Part shown: positions 26,201 through 38,402 of the stretch, one piece after another
How positions within the stretch are numbered: the first letter of the stretch is position 1
Layout: the number at the start of each line of letters is the position of its first letter
NCBI GenBank assembly: GCA_022829145.1
Contig: CM040745.1
Span: 23,714,906 to 23,778,905, forward strand
Reading direction: 5' to 3'
Source: Albula goreensis
Taxonomy: Eukaryota; Chordata; Actinopteri; Albuliformes; Albulidae
DNA: 64,000 bases
Notes under the pieces: generated by a model
Seen by the model: the letters and a program-made list of their open reading frames with translations, nothing else
Database searches by the model: none
What the model was told of the DNA's origin: nothing
Program-made: the position numbers and the translations under genes

Positions 26201-29200
26201 TATTCAATTTGCTGTAACAGGACCGACAAGGTTCACGCATGGTAAATATACAGATTTCTTGAAACAAGTAACGTCTTCACCTTCACACGGGTCCAAGTTT
26301 CCATTGTTATACTGCTGAGACCCTTGCCAGCATCTGACTTACTCAGTTGCACATATTAAAAGATATCCACTCTATGAACAAGACCATAGACTTTAAAAAA
26401 CAAAAGTACTGGATAATGCTGTTTGCACTATAATCCATTTTTCAAATGTAATGATTAGATGTTTTACTGAAATAATGTGTCAGAGATTACAAATGAAAAA
26501 TGCACTGGATCATTCTTTATTCCACAGACAGATTAAATTCCAAACCCCTTTACTGTAATAGGCACACTTGTAGCGTAACATAAATTAGAACCCTAATCAT
26601 ATTAGGTAGGTACTATTTTAAACAAAATAACAGATTCCTCAAAATCCATAGGTGTAATTTATAGCAAAGCCATGTTCATTTTCCAGAACAATCAATTTCA
26701 CCATGTAGCATAGGACTAATTTAATGTTGTAACGCAATTCTTCCTGGGAGTGCTGAAAGCCAGACATAGCTGTCATCACAGAGGATCTTGAAGATGAATG
26801 AATATGCAATTTATTCAGTCATAATTTCATATTGAAAATGCTATAAAGGGTGTCCGTGCAGGTATCAGCAAAGATGGAAGGGATTCTTAATATATCTTGG
26901 TCCAAAATATTATAGACAAGGCAGAGGTTGTTTATTACTCTGTTGCTGGATAATCAGTACATTGTCTTTAGGTAAGAAAAGAGGAGGTGAAAGCTGGTTT
27001 TGTTTTGTATTATTTAGGCATAATTTAGTTGCTACAAATGTATTTCTTATACAAACTTGCGGGAAGCTGTAATATTACATGCTAATCCAGTAACAAAGGG
27101 GTAATCAATTGTTTTTTTTTTTTATTATTTGGAAAAAGCTTGCCTCTCATGGTTGTTGAATGTGGAAGGAAATTGTCTTATCTCCTTCAATGTTTCATCA
27201 GTTTTCTGATATTTTTTCTATAAATAAAATACTACAATTAAGTTATCAAGAGTATGTTCTTACCAGATGTTCAAAACAATCTGTAATCAATGCATAAAAT
27301 GAGCAACTATGTAGACCCTTTTTTAAATTTAAAAGCAATGCTTTCTTTATTTTGGCTGTGGAAGGGTGCGAGGTCCTCTCCCTAAAAAGACCATATAAAC
27401 ATGCATTGCTTGTGGATAGCTACTGGAGTTACATATTTTCAAAGCTAGAGCAACATACTTTTAAAAAAGAAAAGAAAGATGTTTTTCTTTTACTGTATTA
27501 AAGCCCTACATGTTCTTACCTGGACAGCAAGTGAGGAGGCACAATCTGACAGAAGGATCTGGCCATCTGCAAAATAATTTAATACCATTCCCTGAGATAT
27601 GCTATGACAATGTAACAGGATGACTTGTGATCATTAGTTATGGGGGGCTAACTTCACACCATAGACCTATGCTTCAGTGGTAACTTAGGAAGACCTGCAT
27701 TTGTGCCTACTGCCAGCACATTTCTACCAATACTAAATGGTGACTGTTTTGTATAAAACCCTTTATACATGTATGCTGTAAACCTTGCCTCAGGCTGACA
27801 CTGGAAAGAAAGAGAAGTCTGCTATAGTAAAAAATGTATGGTTAGAGATCTGAAGTTGGTAACTATTAGTCTTCATTACTTTACAGTCTTCTGACAACTG
27901 TAACATGCTACTGAGCCCCAAATGGGGGCTAAAATGTGATCTTATGATATATGAAAAGCTGCTAACGTCTGCCCGAATCTTCCCACTCAGTTGTAATGGC
28001 ATCTTTTTTTTTTTTTTAAAGAAAGAGCTGTGCATTACTACAGAGCCTCGCAAATTTGCTGCTTCAGCTGTTGGCACAGTAAATCTACCTGGCTTCCCTG
28101 CTACTTCATCATCTCATTCTGCCAAACTGCATCCAGAGCAGGTCAATAACAGAGCAGAGAGGATCATAAAGCTACTTCCACATGGAATGACAAAAAACTG
28201 TTATCTTTGGAAATGTCGCTCATTAATAATCTCCCCTTAAAAATTAGAAAGAACTGTAAATATATAAGACAAAAATTTAACATTTAGAGGAGCTATTCAG
28301 TACATGCTCCTGCCATGTTTTGTAGAAAAATATACATATGACACAACATGATATTTGTGCTGGGCATCACATGCCCACGCTGTTAATTGCAGAATGAATG
28401 ACTTACCCTTCAGAGGTTGATACAGCGTTGCAGTTTCTGGCCACGGCTCTGCAGCTTCAGGAGACAAATGGCATACATAACTAAAGGTCACTTTGGTTGG
28501 TTTGTCAGTTGTAAAAATCTCACCATGACCTTGGAGCATATGTGTCCAGATCACTGCTGCTCACTGCGCTGTTCAACATAGTGCGTAAAACATGAACGAG
28601 TTTTCTTTATGATGCATATTCATGAGGAACCCAAGGACAAAGGCACTATGGTCAGCTAAAATATAATTATGTTACATTTAAAAAATGTATGTGCCGGCTA
28701 CGGGGAAAGGCTACAACAACTACAGCTACAAATGAAGTCATTCACATAATAATTTCAACTGAATAGTTATGTTATTTGCAAAATACACATGGCATGCAAA
28801 AATGCAACAAACATAATTCACCTAAGATGTTAAACTCTAATCCACCTAACCACGTTCTAGTACCAAACTAGAGTCTAGTTCCAAAGTAAGTGTAATTCAA
28901 AGCCACCATATGCAAACATGCAACTTTCCACAGCTTAGACTGGCATCTCTTCACAATAAACAAAGTAACAAACAAAACTAAACAAAGCTAAATAAAGGCA
29001 ATGTTCACAGTGTTAAAACAATGTAATTTTAATATGGACAAAACAGCTATAGAAGGCTGATTGCTGTTCGACTTAAAGACGATCGGCAAAACCAGAGGGT
29101 TGTGCTGTCCTTGCTAAGTGTACACCTCAGGTGGCAAAAAAGGCTGCAAGGGCAAGTTAGTAAAAGTTAATAGAACAGTTAGATAGCTACGTAACATTGT

Positions 29201-29517
29201 GACATTTGATAGTAAACCATCTTGCCACTACTTCAACTTGAAAGGTTACAAGACGAAAAATGCATGTCATAACAATTCCCGTTACAATACATATGGAGTC
29301 GCAAACAAAAACCTTAGTTTTACATTACTGCTGCGATTTCAATACATATTTTCCGGAATGCTTCAACTTATTAGCTAGCTAGCTAGCTACACTAGCATCT
29401 GAAGATTGGGTACAGCTATGGTTACATCGAACGTTGTTCAAATGACAAGTATTTGAATTGTTAGGTTAGCTAGCTACCTGCTATGTGGGAAACGAATGCC
29501 TCTGCAGCAAGGGACAT
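17444..29517 (-). CDS. mtx2: metaxin 2, ten coding exons
   Basis: Metaxin 2 is a peripheral protein on the cytosolic face of the mitochondrial outer membrane that works with metaxin 1 and the SAM complex in beta-barrel protein import and assembly. Coding exons read on the minus strand: 29478-29517, 28407-28454, 27520-27566, 23987-24059, 21335-21411, 20713-20805, 20103-20141, 19293-19418, 19036-19112, 17444-17654. They sum to 831 nt (276 residues plus stop), and every junction is GT-AG and phase-consistent. Recognised blocks include [13 protein letters not shown], the thioredoxin/GST-N-like part with NLPIQV and [18 protein letters not shown], and the GST-C-like part with [35 protein letters not shown] and [13 protein letters not shown]. 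The order matches human MTX2 (263 residues) throughout; the C-terminus is about 13 residues longer. Exon 2 has two in-frame acceptors 6 nt apart; the upstream one restores the AAAEPW seen in human. The start is the first ATG and matches the family. Confidence 0.96.
17940..18420. promoter_or_regulatory. candidate conserved element in the last mtx2 intron
   Basis: High-complexity sequence in the intron between the last two coding exons, with an octamer-like TGCAAATTACAAAG (18185-18198) and TCACCTGC near 18282. It is not coding in any sensible frame. Conservation untested. Confidence 0.3.
20191..20216. repeat. (CA)n microsatellite in an mtx2 intron
   Basis: Uninterrupted CA repeat within a wider CA-rich stretch (about 20170-20400), between mtx2 coding exons 6 and 7 and close to exon 7. 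Confidence 0.9.
24990..25340. promoter_or_regulatory. candidate conserved element in mtx2 intron 3
   Basis: A GC-richer, high-complexity block in the intron between 27520 and 24059, followed by AATTACATTATTCAAAGATA (Tcf/Sox-like). The frames within it match no protein I know. Role as an enhancer is inferred from composition only. Confidence 0.3.
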
Positions 29518-29824
29518 GGCGACAGACGACAAAAATCAATTTAGCACTGATTTGCAGAACACAAGCTAGGAACGTTTCTTTCCAGCAAATGCACCTGCAC
29601 CGCTTACACACAAGGTTAACTGGACCGTAGACTGTCGAAGTCGTTTTCTCTTCGCATTTAAATCGCACTTCCCTCTGATTTGTTTAGAAATCCAGTGTGA
29701 CACATGTAAGCCAATAACAGATAACACGTTGTCTGCGAAGAGGAAAGCAATTCACCGTTGTTGAAAGACCTCCTGCAAATATGCACATGGTGGCAGGCTC
29801 CCGTTTAACGTTATGTGTTTCACA

Positions 29825-29870
29825 TTATCACTTCCGGGTAGCGGTTTGATTTCTTTATGACGTAGCTTTC
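29825..29870 (-). promoter_or_regulatory. mtx2: mtx2 core promoter region with ETS and CRE-like sites
   Basis: About 310-350 bp upstream of the mtx2 start codon there is a CTTCCGG site (29831-29837; ACCGGAAGT-type ETS/GABPA motif on the other strand) and a TGACGTA site (29858-29864; CREB/ATF-like). Such pairs are common in TATA-less promoters of nuclear genes for mitochondrial proteins. No TATA box is obvious. The transcription start is not determined, so the promoter assignment is inference from motif and position. Confidence 0.4.
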
Positions 29871-30429
29871 ATCGCACATTTAATGCGGACTGATAAGTTT
29901 GAGTTAGAGTCGCAGAGGGTAAAGTAACCGTCAGCAAAATGTTCAGTTGTAGCAGCATGTCCACTGTTTCTGAAGTAAAATTCTCATTGCTTGCCTACCG
30001 AGCTAATTAGCTAATCAGATGGTGGTTAGCAGCAATTAAATCTTCATATGTGCACGGATATATTATGCATTTTTGCCACCAGTTTTTATTATGGCCACCT
30101 TTTACATACACAGGGATTGTTATTCTTTCTGGACTGAGTATTTAAGCCTCTTACAACATTGGCGTTTTGATAAATGTTAATCGATCCAATTACCTTAGCC
30201 TAATTCAGTTAAGAGAAAATAAGCTACCTGTATTATGAATGGACATAATGCTATAAATTGATCAAATGTGCTTTGAAGGGGAAGTGCTAATTGTTTTCAA
30301 CTCCTATTGTTAAATACGCTACCATATTTGCTAGATATTCAGTTTAAACTAGCAAATAAAAACACATTGGATGATGTTGAAGATATTATCCATAAAATCA
30401 ACCAAAATTACTGTGCTGTGTTAACATCT

Positions 30430-30500
30430 AGGAATGGCTAACCTTGGTCCTGGAGAACCACATAGGGTGCTGTCAGTCATTGTTACTCAACATTTAGTTC
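30430..30500 (+). repeat. dispersed fish repeat fragment
   Basis: CCTTGGTCCTGGAGAACCAC resembles the start of a widespread fish interspersed repeat. A related stretch in inverse orientation (TGGCCCTCCAGAACCAGGC) lies at 32371-32389. Family name not determined. Confidence 0.35.
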
Positions 30501-31235
30501 AAATGAAAGCAGTTTTTGTCAGATGTTCACATGGAATAGAATAGGGCTTAGGATCACAAATCAAGGTAGCTCACTGTTTGAGAATGGATGCTCATATTGT
30601 GTCAACCAGGACGGCAGCAATTTACTGGGTCTCCAGAGTTCTTCATCAGTGCAATAGGCCTAGGTCCCTCCCCACCTGTAATGGTTGTTCCATTATTTTC
30701 CATTTCCACTGGGATTCTTCTTTGGCCCAGCACAGACTGCGTAGTGTCTCTCCTCCAATTATTTACCTCTCTTCACATGTATATAACTCTCCACTGGATC
30801 CACAAGCTTATTGCTCTCTGGAAGCTACCCTTTTCATTATACAAGACGCAGAAAATGGCCCGTCGCCACCTTTTCTAAAATTGTAAGTTTGCTAGGGTCT
30901 GACGTCACTGGTCCCTTGCCAGTCTTATGACATCATACATCACACATAACAAGACATCTGAAGCTGACTGTGATTAAGGCAAGCGAGATTGTTGTATCTC
31001 TTGACTATTAGAGATGTGAACTTCCCTCTTATGTATTTAAACACCAAATTTGCAATGCTTGTGGTGCTATCAGAAAAGATAAGAGGGACCATGGCTGAGG
31101 GCACAAAGACTCCTTTGCACCTCTTAGTGCAGCATTTCAGTACCTTATATTTTAACCTAAGGACAGTGGTACAATGAATTGGGTTTGGCTCTTGCATGAA
31201 GTTGTATGCATGGTGACTTTTGATATATGTGTGAT

Positions 31236-31342
<107 letters not shown>

Positions 31343-32089
31343 GGTCAATCACATTAAGGTTGACACATTATATATATTGGACATTTATTTCTTAAGTGAT
31401 GGTGCCAAATGAGAAAACCTTCATGCTTTGAACAGTACTGAAATATTGTCTCTGTGTCAAAGAGAGCAAGCTCAAACTTAATACAGCACCTCAAAGTTAA
31501 TACTGCTAGTTTATTTCTTAAAAGTTAATGTCTGTTTTTGAACAGAGGAGCAGTGCAGTTTAAATTTAAAGATGCTCATCTCCAGCAATATTAGACAATA
31601 ACAGACAATACAATATTAAACCTTTCCAGATGATACAGATTTTATTCATGTAGTATTCATTTCAATATTTCGGCATTTCCATGGATTTCACCTCTATTAC
31701 TTTGGATAATTCCATTGACAGTTGTTTGACAAAGAACGTTTGTGTTTTACAGTTATATGAAACATATTTAATACACTGGGGCCCTATGGAAAGACAGTCT
31801 TAGTGCATCTTAATTTGTGTTTAAACAGTGGACTGAAAATTGACATTACTAGCATAATTATTTTTAATGAGGAAAAAATGCACCCTTCTCCTAATTTTGA
31901 TCTAAATCAAAATTTAGGCTTGTCTGTTGCATCTAAACCTACCTTTTTGACTTCCAGGAAATCAGTGGACAATGTTTCAAATTGATCCAATCACTATCAT
32001 ACAAGATGAGTTAATATATAATTAATATGTAATTAATTATTATGTATGTGAGTCATTTCTGTCTATCTTTTTAATTCTATGTACTTACA

Positions 32090-32200
32090 GCGGTGTAGTA
32101 TACTGTATTGTTTAGGGAGTTTGGTTTATAGTCCCATGGTTGCAGGTTCATTTCCCAGGAAGGCTGCAGTCAGCAAGGTACTGTGAAAAGTAGAACAGGA
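32090..32200 (+). mobile_element. degenerate tRNA-type SINE head
   Basis: CAGCGGTGTAGTATACTG followed by a region with B-box-like GGTTCATTTCC (32146-32156) and CAGCAAGGTACTGTG resembles a common fish tRNA-derived SINE head. It is well diverged and without a clear tail. Confidence 0.45.
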
Positions 32201-32831
32201 ACCCAGTGTCATAAGCCAGTCTTGGAGTCCTGCAGTGCACAATGTTTAAGTGATTAAGTCACTAATTGGCTAAAGAGATAACACACTTTCTAAGTTTCTA
32301 AGGTCTAAATTGGTTATTGATTTCATAGGTCTGAATTGGTTGCTTAAACTGAAAACAAAAACATACAATGTGGCCCTCCAGAACCAGGCTAAGCTGTCTC
32401 TCGATGTGTGCCTCATACCTTATGTACCTTTTGTACCCCAGGGACAGCTGGCACCCTGATGCATGTGCTGTGGGAATGCCCTGAGCTGCACAGATGTTGA
32501 ACTCAGGTAATTAATGTGATTTATTTTTTTATTAGCAAGTACCACCCTCTGCATTCTTATTTTTCTCATTTTAATGATGTTTCTAAATATATGCTTACTA
32601 TGTATGTGTGTAAAAATGGCTAATGTTGCTGGTTTTGTTTCTACCTAAAGCACAGATTCAAGACCTGCACTTCTTTGATGAGTGTGGGGTTAAGCCTGAT
32701 TAATGTCCTTTAACATATTAAATGTTCCACTCACCTAAAATTAATATATATGGTTAAATCAGACTTTAATGAAATATATGGAGGGCCCATTGAACATGCT
32801 CATAAGTACATTAGGAAGTAGGCTGTTATGC

Positions 32832-32960
32832 TGCAGCCTTTAGTCTAAGGCTAAGATACATGACTGGACCTTTGAGGTGTGTGGTTCAAGCCCCCGTATT
32901 GCCCCAGTCTAGCAAGCACACCACTGCTGTTGGGCCCCTGAGCATGGCTTTGGTTAGCTT
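32832..32960 (+). mobile_element. second, older copy of the same SINE family
   Basis: Plus strand: head GCAGCCTTTAGTCTAAGGC, B box GGTTCAAGCCC at 32883-32893, then CTGTTGGGCCCCTGAGCA, all alignable with the minus-strand SINE at 56855-57078. The tail is lost, and a short inverted repeat follows at 32968-33006. Confidence 0.65.
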
Positions 32961-32967
32961 TATGAAC

Positions 32968-33006
32968 TTACCTTACAGGTGGCTTTTCAACCCACCTGTA
33001 AGGTAA
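32968..33006. repeat. short inverted repeat after SINE remnant
   Basis: CTTACCTTACAGGTGG and CCACCTGTAAGGTAATG form a stem of about 15 bp across a 7-10 nt loop, at the end of the older SINE copy. It may be part of that element or a separate fold-back fragment. Confidence 0.6.
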
Positions 33007-36000
33007 TGTAGAGCAGAACCCCATTAATGCAAAATTCAGTTACCTGGATATCCAAACAGGTATAGACCTGAAACTATTATTCTGGTTATATCTTATTCAT
33101 TTAAAACACTCTTGCAAGCATTAAATTGGAAGCCTTACTCATATTATTCAGACAAAAAAACTTGTATAGTCAAAATAATAATCTTACTTACAAAATAATA
33201 AACTTAAAAATAATAAACTCCAAAAAGCCATGGGCTTATTGCTAAAGAACAATATTTGAGAAAATTAACAAGATGGAAAAGATTTACTTTACCTGAATAT
33301 GATTACAGAGCTCAGTTTTCTGAGTCAAATGATTGGCTTGCCAACTAGGGTGCAAAACAGATGCAACTAAATAGAAAATGGTGATAAAATGAAATTCAAT
33401 AATTTCTGTCATAATCTGCATGTGTAGGAGAAAAGTGGCATTTTCTGCAGCATGATTACCAAAGATATACACTATCTCTGCAGACTGCAACAAAACACGT
33501 TTTTTAACTTGGACTGCAGCTTCCCCTTTAACAGATCCACGCTTAGCTCATACACTCATTTTTCTAACCAGCACTTTTCTTCATATAGATTTTGGTTTCT
33601 ATGGAATTTACAAACATTACAAATCTCCTTTTGTCATTATTCTGTATATGCCAGTTATGCTTCATTACATTTAATTTTTGTGAGTAAAAGACAACTCCTG
33701 GTTCCAAGGCATTTAGATTTCTGGGGTGTTTATTAAATAGCTACCATTCATTTTAATAACTATGACTTTAGGATTTGGGGAATGAGTTACCCTATATGTG
33801 TAAACGTAAACGAAGGACATATTTAAGCATGCAATTGTGCAAATATGTTAATGTCTTTAGAGACATCATGTATACATATGCATACTATTGGTGAGAAAAA
33901 AACTTCAAACATGAGATGTGTAACTCCTTTATGAAGTAGGGAAAGTTATATATTCAACATCTTAAAGGATTACACAGTTTTTTCATTGTGTATTAATGCT
34001 GCACTACACCTTTTATGTGATTTAAAAACTATGAATTCCATCAATGTTAATGAATAATCTAGTCCATCCGTCCCCTTTGTGAAATGAGTCCAGAGGTAGA
34101 TGAATCTGCTCTCTCTGAAAAACAAGTCATATAGGCCATATCAAGACCTTTTTCTGTGCTATTTTTCTCAGATTTCATTGAGCTGCAAGCTCTGTATAAG
34201 TTCTTTACTTTCAGACCACTAAATGTATATGCTAAAATTAAATTCATCCAGATACATTCACTGTTTAAGCAGAAAATGGGTTTGATTGGACATTCACTTG
34301 CACAGTCAATCCTTTGACCTGAAAACAAACAGCAACTTACAAATGTATTTACTAATAAGGATAGTTAATGATGATACATTACCAGATAGCACACAATCTA
34401 TTCACATAAAATAATCTGTTTCATATGTGCAGGGTTATCTCTATATGCAATACTCACTCATTCCTCATGCCTGGCAGATATTTTGAGGTGAAGTAAGGTG
34501 TTGATAAAGTCAAGTATCTGCAAAAAGCTGTTCTGATGAGTTTCATGGAGCACCTGATGTTATCCACCAAATGCTCGAATGACAATCCAGTGATTGGACA
34601 AAGTTTAGAACTAAACTGACAAAGTTTGGAGCTGTTCTTTGGTTGCAGATCAGATCTGAACAGGTCCCCATGACCATGGCACCAGATGTGCACAGAAAAG
34701 GTGCAATCAGTGATTGAACTATAAATAACAGAATGCTAACAGCCACAATCTTTTAATGGCCACTAACCTCCAAACTGTATCTCATCTTAGTATTTGTACT
34801 TTAGTGAAATACTTAATCTTTGAGTGTATATTTTGCAGTTTGCACAAAGAAAAGAGATGTTGTAAGCCAAACGTATTATGTTTTCCAAGGATTCACGGCA
34901 ACTGCAAAGCAAAATTCCTTACAGCCAATTTTTAAAAACATTTTTAATTATCAAGTATAACATCACTAGAGAAAATCAGTTTACTGTTTTTCATTTATGT
35001 AATGCCTGTTATGAATGTCAATATTACCAGTCCAATTTTATCTTGGTTGTTTTTAATGGACTTTGATGTACTATCTTACGAAAATAGCTTGACAACAAAT
35101 GTTGGTCTTGTAAAACAGACAAGGTCGCAAAACTACTGGACGTGATCACTCTTTCATCAGATGTATTTTGTCTTAACATAAAATTAGTTTGAATTTTATT
35201 ATATATGTAAAAAATAGCCAACATCCTCTCATTTCCTGCATTTTTTCTGCCTCATACACCATAACTCCCTGCAGTGTTGATCCAATTCAAATGATTATCA
35301 AAGCAGTGTAGACAAGCGAGGAACAAACGTAACATTTCATACGACAGAAATAATACGTTGGCCCATACTGTACTGTATGAACAGGCCCATGCTATACATT
35401 TCAAGTTATATTGATTTAGATTTGTGAAGCTCTGCAGTGAAATTCGATTATCACTAATGAAAATATATCGCTATTTAATGTATTAAAGAACCACAACCTG
35501 AAGCTGTAGTTTTCATGTTTTTATTTTGTATGTACCTGAATCCCTCATTGGCAAAGATTATTTGAAATTCTGAATATTGCCTCTTGCCTGCAACTGCTAA
35601 ATTCCAGCTTTAAGTGAGGCAGGTTTCATACAAAAAGCAAACGATCTGTGTTAGTAGGGTATCAAGATGTGGGCGTTGAAGAAACTGTTGCATTTTGCTG
35701 GTTCCTAAACTGAGAAGTTTCCAAAGTGACAGTCTACCAACAAATGTGCATATTGTTTGTTGCTGATTGTCTTTTATTATCTACACAGCAGGTTACTGAA
35801 AAGAACGATAACCGATATATAAGATATTTCTCATATATTTCTCATATAGCCTATCAGTTTTTTTTTAAGATGATACACGTGGTTAACGTTTTCGCTTTGG
35901 CGTCTGCCAAATTCAGTTCCAGTTGTTTTAGGCCTATTTAAAATATTTGGAAGAGTTAATTGGTGAACAACGTTTTGATAGTTAAATACATAAATAACAC

Positions 36001-36628
36001 ATATATAAATAAATAAGCTATATATAGGACACAATCTTAGCATAATTGAATATGTCCTTCATTCCAGATAGATTGTATTACTTTTGGCAGAGGGGAAATC
36101 TCAAGTTATTTCGCAAATATCGAATTTATCACTAGAAAATCGACTTGTTTTCCAGGGCATGGGTTGAAGGTTATGAATGTTGTCTACTCTTTTGGTGCAT
36201 GCATTGTGAAGATGAAAAAATACTTCCGCAATCGTCACCTGAAAATAATTGTGGCTACATTTAACTTTGTTGGTACGATTTATTTAATTGTAGGTCCAGC
36301 AAAGGTGTTTGCTTGAATGGTTGAAATATCTGTTATGGAAATACGCCTCATCCGCAAAGGGAATGTAATGCCGTCAATCTTGTCCCACACGTTGCACGTT
36401 ACTAGGAACAATAAAATCCAAGAATCACAGAACCAGTTGCGGTTTAATTAATGAACAATGTAAGAAAATCTGAATGTGGCAGTGGGTGGAAAAGACGTGG
36501 TGGATGTTCATTTATTGGTCTCATAATTTTTGTCGCACATATCCCGCAATGCCCACAATGACAGCGGGTTTCCTATGTATTTGTCGAAGTTTTGCCCCTC
36601 ATTTCGAGATCGGTGTCCACAGTTCAAA

Positions 36629-36673
36629 ATGGCATCGCTTTGTTCACAAGGAGGAGGATTCAGCGTCGAATCT
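36629..36673 (+). other. possible plus-strand first exon between hoxd3 and mtx2
   Basis: An ATG in fair context (CAAAATGG) opens 15 codons (MASLCSQGGGFSVES) that run directly into a strong donor GTAAGTGA. It is antisense to the Hox genes, in the interval where mammals have the antisense lncRNA HAGLR. No protein family is recognised and no second exon was identified, so coding status is doubtful. Confidence 0.2.
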
Positions 36674-38402
36674 GTAAGTGACCGGGGTTTGATTGATGAG
36701 CTTGAGAAGGCCTTACCAAGCGAAAGTAGGGGATGCAGAGTATTCCTTTAAGGACTACCCACTGTTGATTAAGCCGAAGAAGTCTCCATGTAGACATATT
36801 TAGAGAGTTACATGGATTTATAAATATGCGCTGTTTCTTTATTCAAATGTTTCTTTCGTCTGTATTACCAATGAGACTAAATGAGGACAAAGTTAGTTGG
36901 CCTATCAAATTGTTTTTGGACAAATCTCGGAAAACAAAAGTCTACAAATATGAAGCAAGCCTTTGCAAAATCCAAGAATCAATTTATATCTGAATTTTAT
37001 TGTGTTGGCTGTTACAAACAATAAATAAACAACATAAATACATATTTCCACTTTGTTACTGAAGTCACAATTCAGAGGAATCATATCACAACATATTTGC
37101 ATAGTAAACGAGGAAAAACTAATGGATGGGCGTACTGCTTTGTCACAATGATACCAAGTGTCGGGCAACAGACTGATTTCTTCAATTCGGTAGAATTTCA
37201 GGCAGTGTACAATTTTATGCAAGCAACGCAGCCTAAAGCCTTTTTTGAAATAAGCATGTGGAAGTCTAACTACTTGGTCATTGTTTTGTGCCAATCTGCA
37301 CATTCAGACCCAAACGGTGATTGTTCACTATCTTCGGTAACCCACATAAGGTCTGCATTGAACAAGTCATATGTTTGATTTAATTAGTTGAACTTCAAAT
37401 TTGTCATGTGTAATATAAATACAGCACATTTTTGAGACATGAAGAAAAGCACGCAGAAAGAAAAATAATCACATTCAAGCTGTTCCATGTGGTATCTGTT
37501 GATGTAAGCACATTTAAAAATGTCTAACTAAAATTTACATTTTATTTTTGATACTTCCGTCAACATATCCATGGATTGTTTAGTTGAGGAACTAATGAAT
37601 TACATTCGAAAATAACATGCTGCACAACAAAAATATATGCCCCAAAACATGTTAAAGTATGCTCTATTAAATTGTTTTAATTAATCAAATAAAAGGCCTA
37701 TAACTGTAAACTATTGTATAACGTCACATTTTACGTAAGCTTTGTAATTTGTCGGATTAATCCATAAAAAACTACAAACATCCGCCACTTTTACAAATGT
37801 TTCTGAGTATGTTTTAGCCCAAAAGGGAGAAATAACACCAAAGGGCTGACTGCAGTCTGGCTGCGTTACATAATTTCTACAGGTGTCCACATAAATAAAT
37901 GCTTTTAGGTCTTCGATAAATAAAACATACAAAATAGGTGTTTTCATATACCAGCATTCAAACAGATATCTGAAGTACAATACTGAGATAAAATCATTGG
38001 TTCTTCAGACAGAGACCAAAGCCAGACCAATGAAATAAAACAAAAAAGAAGGAACTGTTTTTCTCCCTTTCATTTAGAATTTATGTGCAAAACCGTCCCT
38101 ATAGTGGTGAGTCGGAAGTACTAACACGTCTTCAAAACTTACCTTCAAGTACAATGTAATCACATTTTCGGTCCTTATCTTAGCCATTGCACAGAAAATT
38201 AAAAAGCTGATATAATCCTTTTATGAACCTTCGTTATACAGAAAAGCAAACAATTGCTATTTGAAAAAAAAGATACAACAATAAGGAGGAACAGTAATAC
38301 CAATATATAATGATACTGGCTAGTACATATGACTCTTGGAACGCTTGAGACTTGAGGTAATAAAAAAGCGAGAACATCGCTTCTGTTCGACGACGGAATC
38401 CA

